A stretch of DNA of 64,000 nt from Candidatus Eisenbacteria bacterium. GTDB lineage: Bacteria; Eisenbacteria; RBG-16-71-46; SZUA-252. Shown in pieces: positions 25,932 to 34,153 of this stretch (positions are counted from its first letter, which is position 1; each line of letters starts with the position of its first letter). Both the position numbers and the translations under genes were made by a program. The stretch spans positions 3,312-67,311 of the forward strand of contig VBOZ01000010.1 of the NCBI GenBank assembly GCA_005893305.1. Direction: 5' to 3'. The notes beneath the pieces are model-generated. The model was not told the origin of the DNA. It did not search any database and was given only the letters and a program-made list of their open reading frames with translations.

Positions 25932-27394
25932 TGTCCTCGCGCCGCACCAAGATCATCGCCACCATCGGGCCGGCCTCCTCCGACCCGGCCGTTCTAGCCC
26001 GCATGATCCGCGGCGGGATGGATGTCGCGCGCCTCAATTTTTCCCACGGCACCTACCGCGACCACTCGCGCGCGATCCGTCACATCCGCGCCGTGTCGAA
26101 GCGGATCGGCAAGCACGTCGGGCTCCTCCTCGACCTTCAGGGCCCCCGGCTCCGCGTCGGGGAATTGGACGGCGGCGTCGCGCAGCTCCGCGCCGGCGCC
26201 GAGGTGATCCTCACCAATCGCCGCGGCAAAGGGAACGCGCGCCGGGTCCCGATCGTCTATTCGGGCCTGATGCGCGACGTGAAAGTGGGCGACCGCGTCC
26301 TGATCGCGGACGGCCTGGTCGAGATTCGCGTGGTGGGCAAGGGCAAGGACGGGCTTCGATGCCGCGTCGTCACGGGCGGCGAGATCGCCGACCACAAAGG
26401 GGTCAACTTCCCAGGCGTCCGCCTGAGCGTGCCGTCCATGACCGCCAAGGACCGCGCCGATCTCTCCTTCGGCCTCTCGATGGGCGTCGATTACGTCGCC
26501 CTCTCCTTCGTTCGCCGGGGCGATGACATCATCGCGCTCCGGAGGCTCCTCCGCCGGGCGCAGCGGCCCCCCGCGGTCATCGCGAAGATCGAGCGCCGCG
26601 AGGCGATCGAGAACCTCGAGTCGATTCTCGACGAAGCGGACGGCGTGATGATCGCGCGCGGGGACCTTGGGGTCGAGTACCCGGCCGAGCGCGTCCCGAT
26701 CTTGCAAAAGCGGATCATCGAGCGGGGCAACCTGCGCGAGGTGCTCGTCATCACCGCGACGCAGATGCTCGAGTCGATGGTCCACGCGGCGCGGCCGACC
26801 CGCGCCGAGGCGTCCGATGTCGCCAACGCGATATTCGATGGGACCGACGCCGTGATGCTGAGCGCCGAGACCGCGGTGGGCCACTACCCGGACCGGGCCA
26901 CGCAGACGATGGCGCGGATCGCGGCGGAGGCCGACGAGTTCGCCGCCGGGATGAGGGCCCCGCGGCGCTCCTCCGACGGCACGGCCCCGACGGCCCACGC
27001 GTCGCCGACCCACGCGCTCGCCCACACCGCGTTTCAAGCGGCCCGCGAGATCCGGGCCCGCGCGCTCGTGACGTTCACCCACACCGGCTACTCGGCGCGC
27101 CTCGTGAGCAAGTCGCGCCCGAACACCCCGATCCTCGCGCTGACGCCGCTCGACTCGACCTGCAGGAGGCTCACGCTCTGGTGGGGCGTCCTGCCGGTGC
27201 TGGTGCCGCATTGGCGCACGGCGGAGGGGATGATCGAATCCGGAGTGAAGCTCCTTCTCGGAAAGAAGATGCTCCGCAGGGGCGACTGGGTCGTCGCGAT
27301 GGCGGGCACGACAACCCGCTCCGGCGGCACGAACCTTCTTCGCATTGTGCAGCTTGGCCGGCCCCCGGATCGGCCCCGCACGCCAATCCGTTGA
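25931..27394 (+). CDS. pyk: pyruvate kinase
   Basis: 487 residues from GTG 25931, sharing one base with the bcp stop. It catalyses the final glycolytic step, PEP + ADP to pyruvate + ATP. Signatures: TKIIATIGPASSDP, DVARLNFSHGTYRDH (active-site Arg, Asn, Ser), LLDLQGPRLRVG, the K-binding/active-site motif VIAKIERREAIENL (catalytic Lys and Glu), ADGVMIARGDLGVEYP, TATQMLESM and DVANAIFDGTDAVMLSAETAVGHYP. The C-terminal regulatory domain is complete (ALVTFTHTGYSARLVSKSRP). Length is normal for a bacterial type. Confidence 0.96.
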   Translation: MSSRRTKIIATIGPASSDPAVLARMIRGGMDVARLNFSHGTYRDHSRAIRHIRAVSKRIGKHVGLLLDLQGPRLRVGELDGGVAQLRAGAEVILTNRRGKGNARRVPIVYSGLMRDVKVGDRVLIADGLVEIRVVGKGKDGLRCRVVTGGEIADHKGVNFPGVRLSVPSMTAKDRADLSFGLSMGVDYVALSFVRRGDDIIALRRLLRRAQRPPAVIAKIERREAIENLESILDEADGVMIARGDLGVEYPAERVPILQKRIIERGNLREVLVITATQMLESMVHAARPTRAEASDVANAIFDGTDAVMLSAETAVGHYPDRATQTMARIAAEADEFAAGMRAPRRSSDGTAPTAHASPTHALAHTAFQAAREIRARALVTFTHTGYSARLVSKSRPNTPILALTPLDSTCRRLTLWWGVLPVLVPHWRTAEGMIESGVKLLLGKKMLRRGDWVVAMAGTTTRSGGTNLLRIVQLGRPPDRPRTPIR

Positions 27395-27541
27395 CACGGC
27401 CTCCCGGCCCCGATATCATTGGGGCTGAATGCTCTGCACCGCTTTGGGGGTGGGAGCATCTAAACATAAGGCACGTATATTGCTTTGGCCCAGTGCGATA
27501 GCTCCTGCGCCAAATCGATCGAACCGGAGGAAGAGCCCACA

Positions 27542-27949
27542 ATGGTCACCTTGAGCAACAAGGCCGCGGCCGAGATCAAGCAGATCATGCAGCAGCAGGG
27601 AGGCACGTTCCAAGGCATCCGCGTCTTCGTCGCGGGCGGCGGCTGCTCGGGCATGTCGTACGGTATGCAGATCGCGGACGAGCCGGCGACGGCGGACGAC
27701 CTCGTGTTCGAAGCGGAGGGCGTCAAGGTGATCGTCGACATGGGCAGCCATCAGTATCTCGACGGCGCCTCGATCGACTTCGACGATACGCTTCAGAGCG
27801 GCGGCTTCAAGATCAACAATCCGAACGCGGCGAAGACCTGCGGCTGCGGGTCCTCGTTCGCGACTGAAGAAGGGGCCGAAGGGGCGGAGGCCACGGGTGC
27901 GGTAGCGGGGGCTGCGGGAGCCACTAGGTCCGGAATCAATCGATCGTAG
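27542..27949 (+). CDS. A-type Fe-S cluster carrier (IscA/ErpA/HesB family)
   Basis: 135 residues from ATG 27542 with GGAGG 11 nt upstream. The three invariant cysteines are present: Cys in GGGCSGMSYGM and the CGCG pair (KTCGCGSSF). The body (VTLSNKAAAEIKQIM, VDMGSHQYLDGASIDF) is typical. The protein delivers Fe-S clusters to apoproteins. An unusual Ala/Glu/Gly-rich tail of about 25 residues follows the CGCG motif. The in-frame TTG/ATG extension upstream to 27485 lacks homology and is rejected. A TATATT -10 lies at 27476-27481. The downstream Rieske gene is separated by a strong terminator. Confidence 0.93.
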   Translation: MVTLSNKAAAEIKQIMQQQGGTFQGIRVFVAGGGCSGMSYGMQIADEPATADDLVFEAEGVKVIVDMGSHQYLDGASIDFDDTLQSGGFKINNPNAAKTCGCGSSFATEEGAEGAEATGAVAGAAGATRSGINRS

Positions 27950-27954
27950 ACTGA

Positions 27955-27990
27955 CCGGCGCTCCGGCAATGGGGCGCCGGTTTTCTTTTT
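27955..27990 (+). terminator. Rho-independent terminator after the Fe-S carrier gene
   Basis: CCGGCGC / GCGCCGG (27955-27961 with 27974-27980), followed by TTTTCTTTTT. Classical stem plus U-tract. Confidence 0.88.
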
Positions 27991-28006
27991 CCCTGGGAGC
28001 CATGCG

Positions 28007-28312
28007 ATGCCGGAATTCGTGAAAGCGGCGAGGGCCTCCGACCTCGAGGAGGGAAAAGGGAAGATTGTCTGGGTGGGCGGCATCCGGATCGCGCTCTTCC
28101 GGTGCGAGGGCGAGGTCTACGCGATCAAGAACCAGTGCCCGCACATGGGGGGTGATCTGGGCGATGGATACCTTTCCGGCGAGATCGTCCGCTGCCCCTG
28201 GCACGGATGGAGATTCAGCGTCAAGACCGGCAAAGCGCCCGACACCGAGGTCGTCGCGGTGCGCACCTACGAGGTGAAGATCGACGGCGATGACGTCTTC
28301 GTCCGTGTCTAG
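28007..28312 (+). CDS. Rieske-type [2Fe-2S] ferredoxin (NirD/BphF-like)
   Basis: 101-residue single-domain protein. The two Rieske motifs are C-P-H (NQCPHMGGDLGDG, ~44-56) and C-P-W-H-G-W (~64-69), giving two Cys and two His ligands for the [2Fe-2S] cluster. No signal peptide, so cytoplasmic. Size and the HGWRFSVKTGKA segment match ferredoxins of ring-hydroxylating dioxygenases and the small subunit of nitrite reductase. No oxygenase or reductase partner is adjacent, so its electron acceptor is unknown. ATG 28007 directly follows the terminator of the Fe-S carrier gene. Confidence 0.92.
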   Translation: MPEFVKAARASDLEEGKGKIVWVGGIRIALFRCEGEVYAIKNQCPHMGGDLGDGYLSGEIVRCPWHGWRFSVKTGKAPDTEVVAVRTYEVKIDGDDVFVRV

Positions 28313-28372
28313 GCTCGTGGGCGGGCATGAACCCGCCGCGACCCGGCGGCGGCGGCGATCGGGAGCGGGGCG

Positions 28373-29005
28373 CTACGTAGTCGGGATCAGGTGAAGCCAG
28401 TCGCGCAGCAGGAACTGAACCCGGGAGATCAAGAGCGAGACGCGAGCCATCACCGTGTAGCCGAAGGACGCCCCGAAGGCGACCATCAGGAACCAGGTGC
28501 CGATCCTGGCCCCCACTCCGTGGATCCCCCGGTGCGGCGCGGAGAAGAAGAAGTAGGCCAGTACCGTGAGGAGCCCCAAAAGCACGAGCGCGGAGTTGAC
28601 CGCGCCCCAGCCCGGCGCGAACGGCTTCGCCGCGTCGCTCAGCTGCGCGAAGATCTGTCCCTGTAAGTATCCCGGCACCGCGATCCCCGAGTAGATCCCC
28701 ACGTAGAAGGCGATCGCCCATCGCGCGGGACCCGTCATTCGCTCCCAGACCCTGGCGAGCATCAGAATGCCGAGAATCGCGGGGATCAGGGCCAGGATAA
28801 TCGATTGCGGCGTGCGCGGTCCGGCAGTGAGCGGCGTCCAGACGTTCGGCAGGATCACGTCCTGGTACTGGATCGCGAGCAGGTAGCCCGCGGCGACGCC
28901 GACGAAGAGGTGCTCGGCGAAGCGGTAGAACGGATTGTCGCGATAGAGGAACGAGAAGACGCAGAGCGTCAGAAAGGCCGCGACCCAGGTCTCGACGATG
29001 CTCAC
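28373..29005 (-). CDS. polytopic membrane protein, last gene of the four-gene membrane operon
   Basis: 210 residues with about six membrane segments (ETWVAAFLTLCVFSFLYRDN, FVGVAAGYLLAIQY, SIILALIPAILGILMLARVW, a Gly/Tyr-rich helix near AIAFYVGIYSGIAVPGYL, ALVLLGLLTVLAYFFF and IGTWFLMVAFGASFGYTVMA). Conserved-looking polar sites include RDNPFYRFAEHLF near the N-terminus. I do not recognise a characterised family. GTG 29005 overlaps the stop of the preceding gene (GTGA), so it is co-translated with the 272-residue protein and presumably works with it in the membrane. Confidence 0.75.
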   Translation of the reverse strand: MSIVETWVAAFLTLCVFSFLYRDNPFYRFAEHLFVGVAAGYLLAIQYQDVILPNVWTPLTAGPRTPQSIILALIPAILGILMLARVWERMTGPARWAIAFYVGIYSGIAVPGYLQGQIFAQLSDAAKPFAPGWGAVNSALVLLGLLTVLAYFFFSAPHRGIHGVGARIGTWFLMVAFGASFGYTVMARVSLLISRVQFLLRDWLHLIPTT

Positions 29006-29820
29006 GCGACCCTCCGGGTCATGAAGAGCGCCGCGTTGCCCAGGATCACGAGAGCGGCGATGATCAGATGAACCAGGCTCTGCGCATCCATTCCCCGGCG
29101 CGCGTCCCCGAAAATGCCCATCCGCTTCTCGTATTCCGCGGCACCCTTCATCCCGCCGATCAGGCCCAGGATCTGACGCGACGACAGGTACGGGTAGTAG
29201 TCGGTCGCCATGACCGCGGTCACGCCGAGGATGAGCGGCTTGTGGAAGCGGCTCGCCGCGAACTGGATCCAGTAGTCGGCCCCGCTCGACGCCGATAGAT
29301 TGATGACGAGGTCGATCTTCGCGTACGAATCGACTCCGCGCATCACCGGGATCGAATCGAGCGGCGTCCCGTAGAAATCGACCGGGAACTGCTGTCGGAT
29401 GCTCTCGCCGATCGCGATCATCACCGTCTGAAATCCCGACTTGTATCCGAGGAAGGCGTAGTCCTTGTTCCGCTCCTTCCCCTCGGCGACGGCCGCCAGT
29501 CGGAGCGCGGGCTCGACGAGGCCCGGGCCAGCCGGGTAGAGCGTGATCACGATCAGCTTGAGATTCTTACGGAAGCAGTGGCGGAGCACCGCGATCGACA
29601 TCGGCTGAAGCTCCGCCATCGTGTCGGGCTCATAGTCCATCGAGATGAACACGGTCGAGCCCGGCGGAAGCGACTCGATCGTCTGATACGCCGCTTCGAC
29701 GCGCGGCGTCACGGTGATCGGGAGGTTCACCGGCCAGAGGAGCGGGAGCGCCGTCCCCAGACCCACGAGCACGAAGATCAGGCGGCGGTCGATCGCGAGG
29801 ACCCTGACCGCCCAGCTCAT
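29002..29820 (-). CDS. membrane-anchored alpha/beta protein of unknown function (four-gene membrane operon)
   Basis: 272 residues. An N-terminal helix (FVLVGLGTALPLLWPVNLP) and a C-terminal helix (LVHLIIAALVILGNAALF) flank a ~200-residue alpha/beta domain. That domain contains strand-turn patterns such as STVFISMDYEPDTMAEL, LKLIVITLYPAGPG, VMIAIGESIRQQFPVDFYGT, DLVINLSASSGADYW and KPLILGVTAVMATDYYPYL. The last segment suggests a Rossmann-like sheet, but no nucleotide-binding or catalytic motif is certain. ATG 29820 overlaps the upstream stop (ATGA). The topology mirrors that of the 264-residue first gene of the operon. Confidence 0.72.
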   Translation of the reverse strand: MSWAVRVLAIDRRLIFVLVGLGTALPLLWPVNLPITVTPRVEAAYQTIESLPPGSTVFISMDYEPDTMAELQPMSIAVLRHCFRKNLKLIVITLYPAGPGLVEPALRLAAVAEGKERNKDYAFLGYKSGFQTVMIAIGESIRQQFPVDFYGTPLDSIPVMRGVDSYAKIDLVINLSASSGADYWIQFAASRFHKPLILGVTAVMATDYYPYLSSRQILGLIGGMKGAAEYEKRMGIFGDARRGMDAQSLVHLIIAALVILGNAALFMTRRVA

Positions 29821-30437
29821 CGCGATCTCCCGAGGTATCCGCGCTCAATCCCGAGAATGATTTTGAGGCCGATCGATACGGCTCCGAGCCCGACGCCGAT
29901 CGCGATCGCGCGCTTCGCGGCGAGGTTGGGCACGTCGAGGAGCCACTCCGTGAATCCGGGGAACCCCTTCCAGATGAGTTCCCCGATCGAGACCCGTCCG
30001 ACCATCATGAGGACGGCGGTCACGAGAAGGAGGGTCGCTTCCACGTTCCGCGCCCGGAAGGCGCGAAACGCGGCCGAGGCGATGAAGAAGGCGAGCAGGG
30101 CGAACATCGTCGAAGCGAGCGGCGAGTTCACCATGTTGTAGATCCGGCTCACGAGCGTCCCCTCGGCGACCCCCTGGGCGACGCCGAGCGCGGTGACGAC
30201 GACGAGCGCGACGAGCGTGACGATGCTGTAGGGCCATCCGTCCGACTTGAGCCGAATCTTCCGAAAGTGCGTATTCCAGAGCGAGATCGAGCCCAGGATC
30301 AGCGCGAACGCGTAGACGACGGAGGCCCACTCCAAGAGCTTCCCGTTGACGGCCTGGGCTTGGTAATGCGGGATGAAAAAGAGGGCGATGATTGTCGTGC
30401 CGACGAGGAACGTGAGGACAAGCGGCCCCGAGCGCAC
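29817..30437 (-). CDS. polytopic membrane protein (four-gene membrane operon)
   Basis: 206 residues from GTG 30437 with six predicted membrane helices (PLVLTFLVGTTIIALFFIP, ASVVYAFALILGSISLW, IVTLVALVVVTALGVAQGV, TMFALLAFFIASAAFRAF, LLVTAVLMMVGRVSIGELI and AIGVGLGAVSIGLKIILGIE). Between helices, NTHFRKIRLKSDGWPYS looks cytoplasmic and basic. I do not recognise the family. It lies 17 bp after the 264-residue gene and overlaps the 272-residue gene, so the four products are likely made together. Confidence 0.72.
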   Translation of the reverse strand: MRSGPLVLTFLVGTTIIALFFIPHYQAQAVNGKLLEWASVVYAFALILGSISLWNTHFRKIRLKSDGWPYSIVTLVALVVVTALGVAQGVAEGTLVSRIYNMVNSPLASTMFALLAFFIASAAFRAFRARNVEATLLLVTAVLMMVGRVSIGELIWKGFPGFTEWLLDVPNLAAKRAIAIGVGLGAVSIGLKIILGIERGYLGRSR

Positions 30438-30454
30438 GCGGTCGGCCTAGGTGC

Positions 30455-31249
30455 TCACGAGGCTTTGAGAAGGCGGCCCAGCTCGGGGTGGCCGAGGGCG
30501 GAGAGGGCGATGGCCAAGACGATCATCGCGGCGGCGAGCGCCTTGGCCCAGTCTTGCGCCGCGATCGTCGCGAGCTGCACCGCCTCCTGGCCGATGTACG
30601 CGCCCGCGGCGAAGAGCTCCTCGCCCATCAGCGTGTAGTCGCAGGCGCACACGAAGAAGGGAAGCTGGGTCACCTTGTCGCACCCCGCGATCTGGATCGC
30701 GCCGGTCAGATTTCCCGTTTCGGCGAGGAAGAGCGACTCGGCGTAGAAGCTTCCCATGTAGACGATCGCCGCGGGACGCTCGCGGAGCATCACTCCCGTG
30801 ACCGCCGCGACGTACGCGAACTGCTGTGCGCTCACGTAGTGGACGCTCCCGGGCTTGAACTCGTCGCCCCGGCCGGCCTCCACGTACGCCTCTCGCGCCA
30901 CCCCGTCCATGATCGCCATGACGACAGGGTCGTAGCAGGGGACCTGCATGCTGCATCCCAGATCGGCCACCTTCCTCGCCACGCGGCTCATGATCGTGAT
31001 CGCGGCGAGCGTACCGACCTCGCTCATGTCCCCGAGGCCGGGCAGGTAGAGGACCGATTTGCCCATCTCGGTGGCGCGGCCGATCGCCTCGTCCAGTGCC
31101 TTGAGGCCGGCGAGGGGACGGATGAAGACCGAGCCGCCGCGTTTCGCGCGAAGAATGTTGATGGTGAGAAATGCGAGGAAAATGAGAAGGCCGACGAGAA
31201 GGTTGGTGCGGGCGGGGTCAAACCACCGGGTGTCGAGCTCGGCGCCCAT
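30455..31249 (-). CDS. membrane-anchored protein resembling DUF6754, first gene of the four-gene membrane operon
   Basis: 264 residues. TM helix near residues 15-33 (NLLVGLLIFLAFLTINIL) and a C-terminal helix (ALAAAMIVLAIALSALG). The middle domain is rich in small residues with repeated beta-alpha units: GKSVLYLPGLGDMSEVGTLA, CSMQVPCYDPVVMAIMDGVA, VHYVSAQQFAYVAAVTGVML, AAIVYMGSFYAESLFLAETG, FFVCACDYTLMGEELFAAGA. My recollection is that this matches a domain of unknown function (DUF6754), which I cannot verify here. Start ATG 31249 coincides with the predicted transcription start, so it may be leaderless. No known catalytic motif; four cysteines, two of them close together (VCAC). Confidence 0.7.
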   Translation of the reverse strand: MGAELDTRWFDPARTNLLVGLLIFLAFLTINILRAKRGGSVFIRPLAGLKALDEAIGRATEMGKSVLYLPGLGDMSEVGTLAAITIMSRVARKVADLGCSMQVPCYDPVVMAIMDGVAREAYVEAGRGDEFKPGSVHYVSAQQFAYVAAVTGVMLRERPAAIVYMGSFYAESLFLAETGNLTGAIQIAGCDKVTQLPFFVCACDYTLMGEELFAAGAYIGQEAVQLATIAAQDWAKALAAAMIVLAIALSALGHPELGRLLKAS

Positions 31250-31255
31250 GGCTCG

Positions 31256-31285
31256 ACCCTAGCACGTCCTCGAAATCGCGGTCAA
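31256..31285 (-). promoter_or_regulatory. promoter of the four-gene membrane operon, apparently leaderless
   Basis: Reverse strand: -35 TTGACC (31280-31285), 18-nt spacer, -10 TAGGGT (31256-31261), ending 6 nt before ATG 31249. It overlaps the stop codon of the upstream gene. No SD. Confidence 0.42.
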
Positions 31286-33237
31286 CGCGCGCCCTTCTTC
31301 GCCGCGGCGTTCCTCTGCTCCTTCAGGTACGCGCCGAACATCTCGTCGAGCTGCTTGACCGCCATCGGGTCGAGCTTCCGCACCTCTTCCCGCTCACCCG
31401 CCGCGCTCTCCCGGTCTCCCAGCCGGAGGTAGGCGAGCGCGAGGTTCATGTGCGCCTGGACGGACTTGGGCGCCAGGCCGACAAGGCGGATGAAGAGATC
31501 GCGGGCCTCTTCCACCTTCCCTGTGGATCCCAGGATCGTGCCCAGGTTGTTCAGCGCGAGGACGTCGCTCGGATGGAGTGAGATCACCTTCCCGTAGGCG
31601 GCGATTGCGCCCTTCGCATCTCCGTACGCGGCGAGCGCGACCCCGTAGTTGTACCAGCCGTCCGCGAACGTCGAATCGAGGTCGGTCGCGCGTCGCGCCG
31701 CTTCGACCGCCTGCTCGATCTTCTGCTGCTGCAGGAGCGCATCGCTCAGGTTCGCATAGGAAGCGGCGTCGTTGGGGTCGAGGTCGATGGCGCGGCGGGC
31801 GGAGCCCTCGGCGTCGGAGAAGCGACCAAGCTGGCTCAGGATCGCCGTGCGCTTCGCGACGGCGGCGTGGTTCTTCGGGTCGAGCGCGATCGCGCGGTCG
31901 ATCTCGGCGAGCGCCGCCGGCCACTCACGAGCATGGCCAAAGTAGTTGACGAGGGTCAGGTGTGGCCCCGGATCCTTGGGATTCGATGCCACGGCGGCGT
32001 ATAGGAGGCTCACGTCGTCACGCCAGACCGGGAGGCGGAGGAGCGTGTCGAGCCCCGCCACGGCGGCGATCACGATTGCCGCGACGAGGAGGAGCGGACG
32101 GAGCGCCGCGAAGCTGCGGGCGGCCCACGCGTAGATCGACGCGACGATGAGACAGAGGCCGACCGACGCAAGATAGGCACCGCGCTCGGCCGCGAACGAT
32201 CCGATGAACATGGGAAGGGGAAGTGCCGGAAGGAGCGGGAGAAGAAGGAGGAGCGCGCCGGCCCGGGCGATGGGATCGCGCCTCCGCCACACGACGATGA
32301 GCGCGAGGCCGGCCAGGGCAGCGAACGGGGCGAGCCGGCCGGTCCAGGATGAAACCTCCCCGGCGTGGAGCGCTCGGAGCGCGTTCAACGGGTGGGGGTA
32401 GACGAGCATCTTCAGATACTCGAAGACCGCCATCGGCACCGCCCAGGCTCGCGCCGCGGCGTCGATGCCGCTCGCTGCGTCGGCGCTCCCAAGGGTTGGC
32501 GTGGCGCCCCCGCCCGACACGAAACGCACGAGCAGGTAGACCAGGGCGATCGCGAAGAAGCCCGAGTAGTGCGTGAGGCGTTGGCGCAAGGGAACTCGAA
32601 CCGGGCCCCATCGGTCGAGCCCGACCAAGAGAAAGGGCGTCACGATCGCGACCTCGTCGCTCAACACCGCGGCCACCATCGCCGCGTAGGCAGGCCAGAT
32701 CTTCCAAGAGCGGCATCCCTCCGGCGTGCAGAGCTCGGCGGAGCGTGCGAGCAGGAGCGCCGTGAGCACGAAGACCGTGGCCAGGAGATCGGGCAGGCCG
32801 GAGATGTAGGCGACCGCCTCGACGTGAACGGGGTGGGCGGCGAAGAGGAGCGCAGCCACGAAGGCGATCCCGGGCCGCGCCCCGACGTGGAGCGCCATTC
32901 GGAAGAAGAGCCACGTCGCCGCGCCGTGGAGGAGGATGCTGACCATGTGCGCGAAGAGGGGCGAGCCGTAGCCCGACGCCCACTCGAGGCGAAACAGGAG
33001 CGACGTCAGGAGGCGGAGGCCCTCCGCGCCCACACCGCCCGCGCCGTTCGAGATGACGAGAAGCCGGTCGTCCCATACCCAGCCGTAGGGGAGGGCGGGG
33101 AGGTAGAGCGCGATCGCGGCGAACGCGCAGAGAACGCCTAGCACGTTGGGGCTCAGCGCGGACGCGCGCGGGCCGGCGACGCGGGGTGGGGTCGCGGCCC
33201 CTGTATGGCGGTTCTTGGCTTCCCTCTTGCCCGGCAC
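31282..33237 (-). CDS. TMTC-like integral membrane protein with C-terminal TPR repeats (probable glycosyltransferase)
   Basis: About 651 residues from GTG 33237. The N-terminal ~400 residues hold roughly ten membrane helices with GT-C features: acidic WVWDDRLLVISN in the first large loop and the hallmark FAAHPVHVEAVAYISGLPDLLA shared with TMTC O-mannosyltransferases. The C-terminal ~200 residues form at least five tetratricopeptide repeats (ALAEIDRAIALDPKNHAAVA, SYANLSDALLQQQKIEQAVE, GVALAAYGDAKGAIAAYGKV). The open frame extends to 33360, but that would overlap the promoter and start of the divergent gene, so a later start is preferred; the exact start is uncertain. Likely glycosylates exported proteins using a lipid-linked sugar. 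Confidence 0.78.
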   Translation of the reverse strand: MPGKREAKNRHTGAATPPRVAGPRASALSPNVLGVLCAFAAIALYLPALPYGWVWDDRLLVISNGAGGVGAEGLRLLTSLLFRLEWASGYGSPLFAHMVSILLHGAATWLFFRMALHVGARPGIAFVAALLFAAHPVHVEAVAYISGLPDLLATVFVLTALLLARSAELCTPEGCRSWKIWPAYAAMVAAVLSDEVAIVTPFLLVGLDRWGPVRVPLRQRLTHYSGFFAIALVYLLVRFVSGGGATPTLGSADAASGIDAAARAWAVPMAVFEYLKMLVYPHPLNALRALHAGEVSSWTGRLAPFAALAGLALIVVWRRRDPIARAGALLLLLPLLPALPLPMFIGSFAAERGAYLASVGLCLIVASIYAWAARSFAALRPLLLVAAIVIAAVAGLDTLLRLPVWRDDVSLLYAAVASNPKDPGPHLTLVNYFGHAREWPAALAEIDRAIALDPKNHAAVAKRTAILSQLGRFSDAEGSARRAIDLDPNDAASYANLSDALLQQQKIEQAVEAARRATDLDSTFADGWYNYGVALAAYGDAKGAIAAYGKVISLHPSDVLALNNLGTILGSTGKVEEARDLFIRLVGLAPKSVQAHMNLALAYLRLGDRESAAGEREEVRKLDPMAVKQLDEMFGAYLKEQRNAAAKKGAR

Positions 33238-33298
33238 GGCGGTAGAGTGCCGTTCATCGCCGGTCGGTTCAAGGGCACATTTCACCAAGGAGGCCAGG

Positions 33299-34120
33299 AT
33301 GGCCGATGTCATGGATGAACGGGTCCGATCGATCGAGTTCTGCGCGGGGCTGGGCTTCACGCTCGGGGCCCTTTTTCTATCTCTATCGCTCTGCCTCTAT
33401 CCGAGGCTGGCGCCCGCGAATCAAACGAACCTGATCCTCGACGCCCTCTCCAAGGAAGACATCGGATCGTGGATGGGGCTTCACGCCCTGATGGTCATGG
33501 GCTTCTTCCTCGCCACGCTCGGCCTGGTGGCGTACGGATTTCTTCTCCACCTGAAGGGCTCGTCGGGGCCGGCCTCCCTCGTCAGCACGAGTGCCCTGAT
33601 CGGGGGCGGGCTCTGGACGACCTTCCTCTCGATGGAGTTCTTCGTCGGGCCGTTTCTTAAGACCTACTATCCGATCGACCCCGGTCTCGCGACCATGCTC
33701 TTCAGCACAGTCTGGTTCTGGAAAATGGGCGCGCTCGCGGTCGGCGGCGTTCTGCTCTTTACGGCCGTCATCGGGTGCGGCGTCTCGGGCACGTCGAGGG
33801 GGTTGATGCCGCTCTGGCTCGGATGGGGCGGCGCGTTCTTCGGCGTCGTGGGAATCCTGATCTACGTGTTCGAGTTCCTGACGGCGACCGCGACCGGCGC
33901 CGCCATCAATCCGATGCGCGGTGCGGGTGTCCGCTACGGCGTCGGGCTCCCCATCCAGCTCTGGATGATCGGCGCCGGGTTGATGCTCCTGCGCGATTAC
34001 AACACTCGGGCGCGCACGCTCCCGCCCCAGGCGCGAACCCCGGTGCCGCCGCGGCGTGAGCCGGCCCCCGCGATGCCGAGGGCCTCGGAGCCGCCCCCGC
34101 TCCCGCCGCCGATTCCGTAG
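33299..34120 (+). CDS. membrane protein of unknown function with Pro-rich tail
   Basis: 273 residues; ATG 33299 has AAGGAGG six nt upstream. About six membrane helices (GLGFTLGALFLSLSLCLYP, GLHALMVMGFFLATLGLVAYG, LVSTSALIGGGLWTTFLSME, MGALAVGGVLLFTAVIGCGV, LGWGGAFFGVVGILIYVFEF and LPIQLWMIGAGLMLLRDY). The C-terminal ~35 residues are a Pro/Arg/Glu-rich cytoplasmic tail ending in PPPLPPPIP, a possible protein-interaction segment. No characterised family recognised; it sits between two TPR membrane proteins transcribed the other way. Confidence 0.75.
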   Translation: MADVMDERVRSIEFCAGLGFTLGALFLSLSLCLYPRLAPANQTNLILDALSKEDIGSWMGLHALMVMGFFLATLGLVAYGFLLHLKGSSGPASLVSTSALIGGGLWTTFLSMEFFVGPFLKTYYPIDPGLATMLFSTVWFWKMGALAVGGVLLFTAVIGCGVSGTSRGLMPLWLGWGGAFFGVVGILIYVFEFLTATATGAAINPMRGAGVRYGVGLPIQLWMIGAGLMLLRDYNTRARTLPPQARTPVPPRREPAPAMPRASEPPPLPPPIP

Positions 34121-34153
34121 TCATCACCGATCGGCAGGGGGGCCCTCGAGGGC

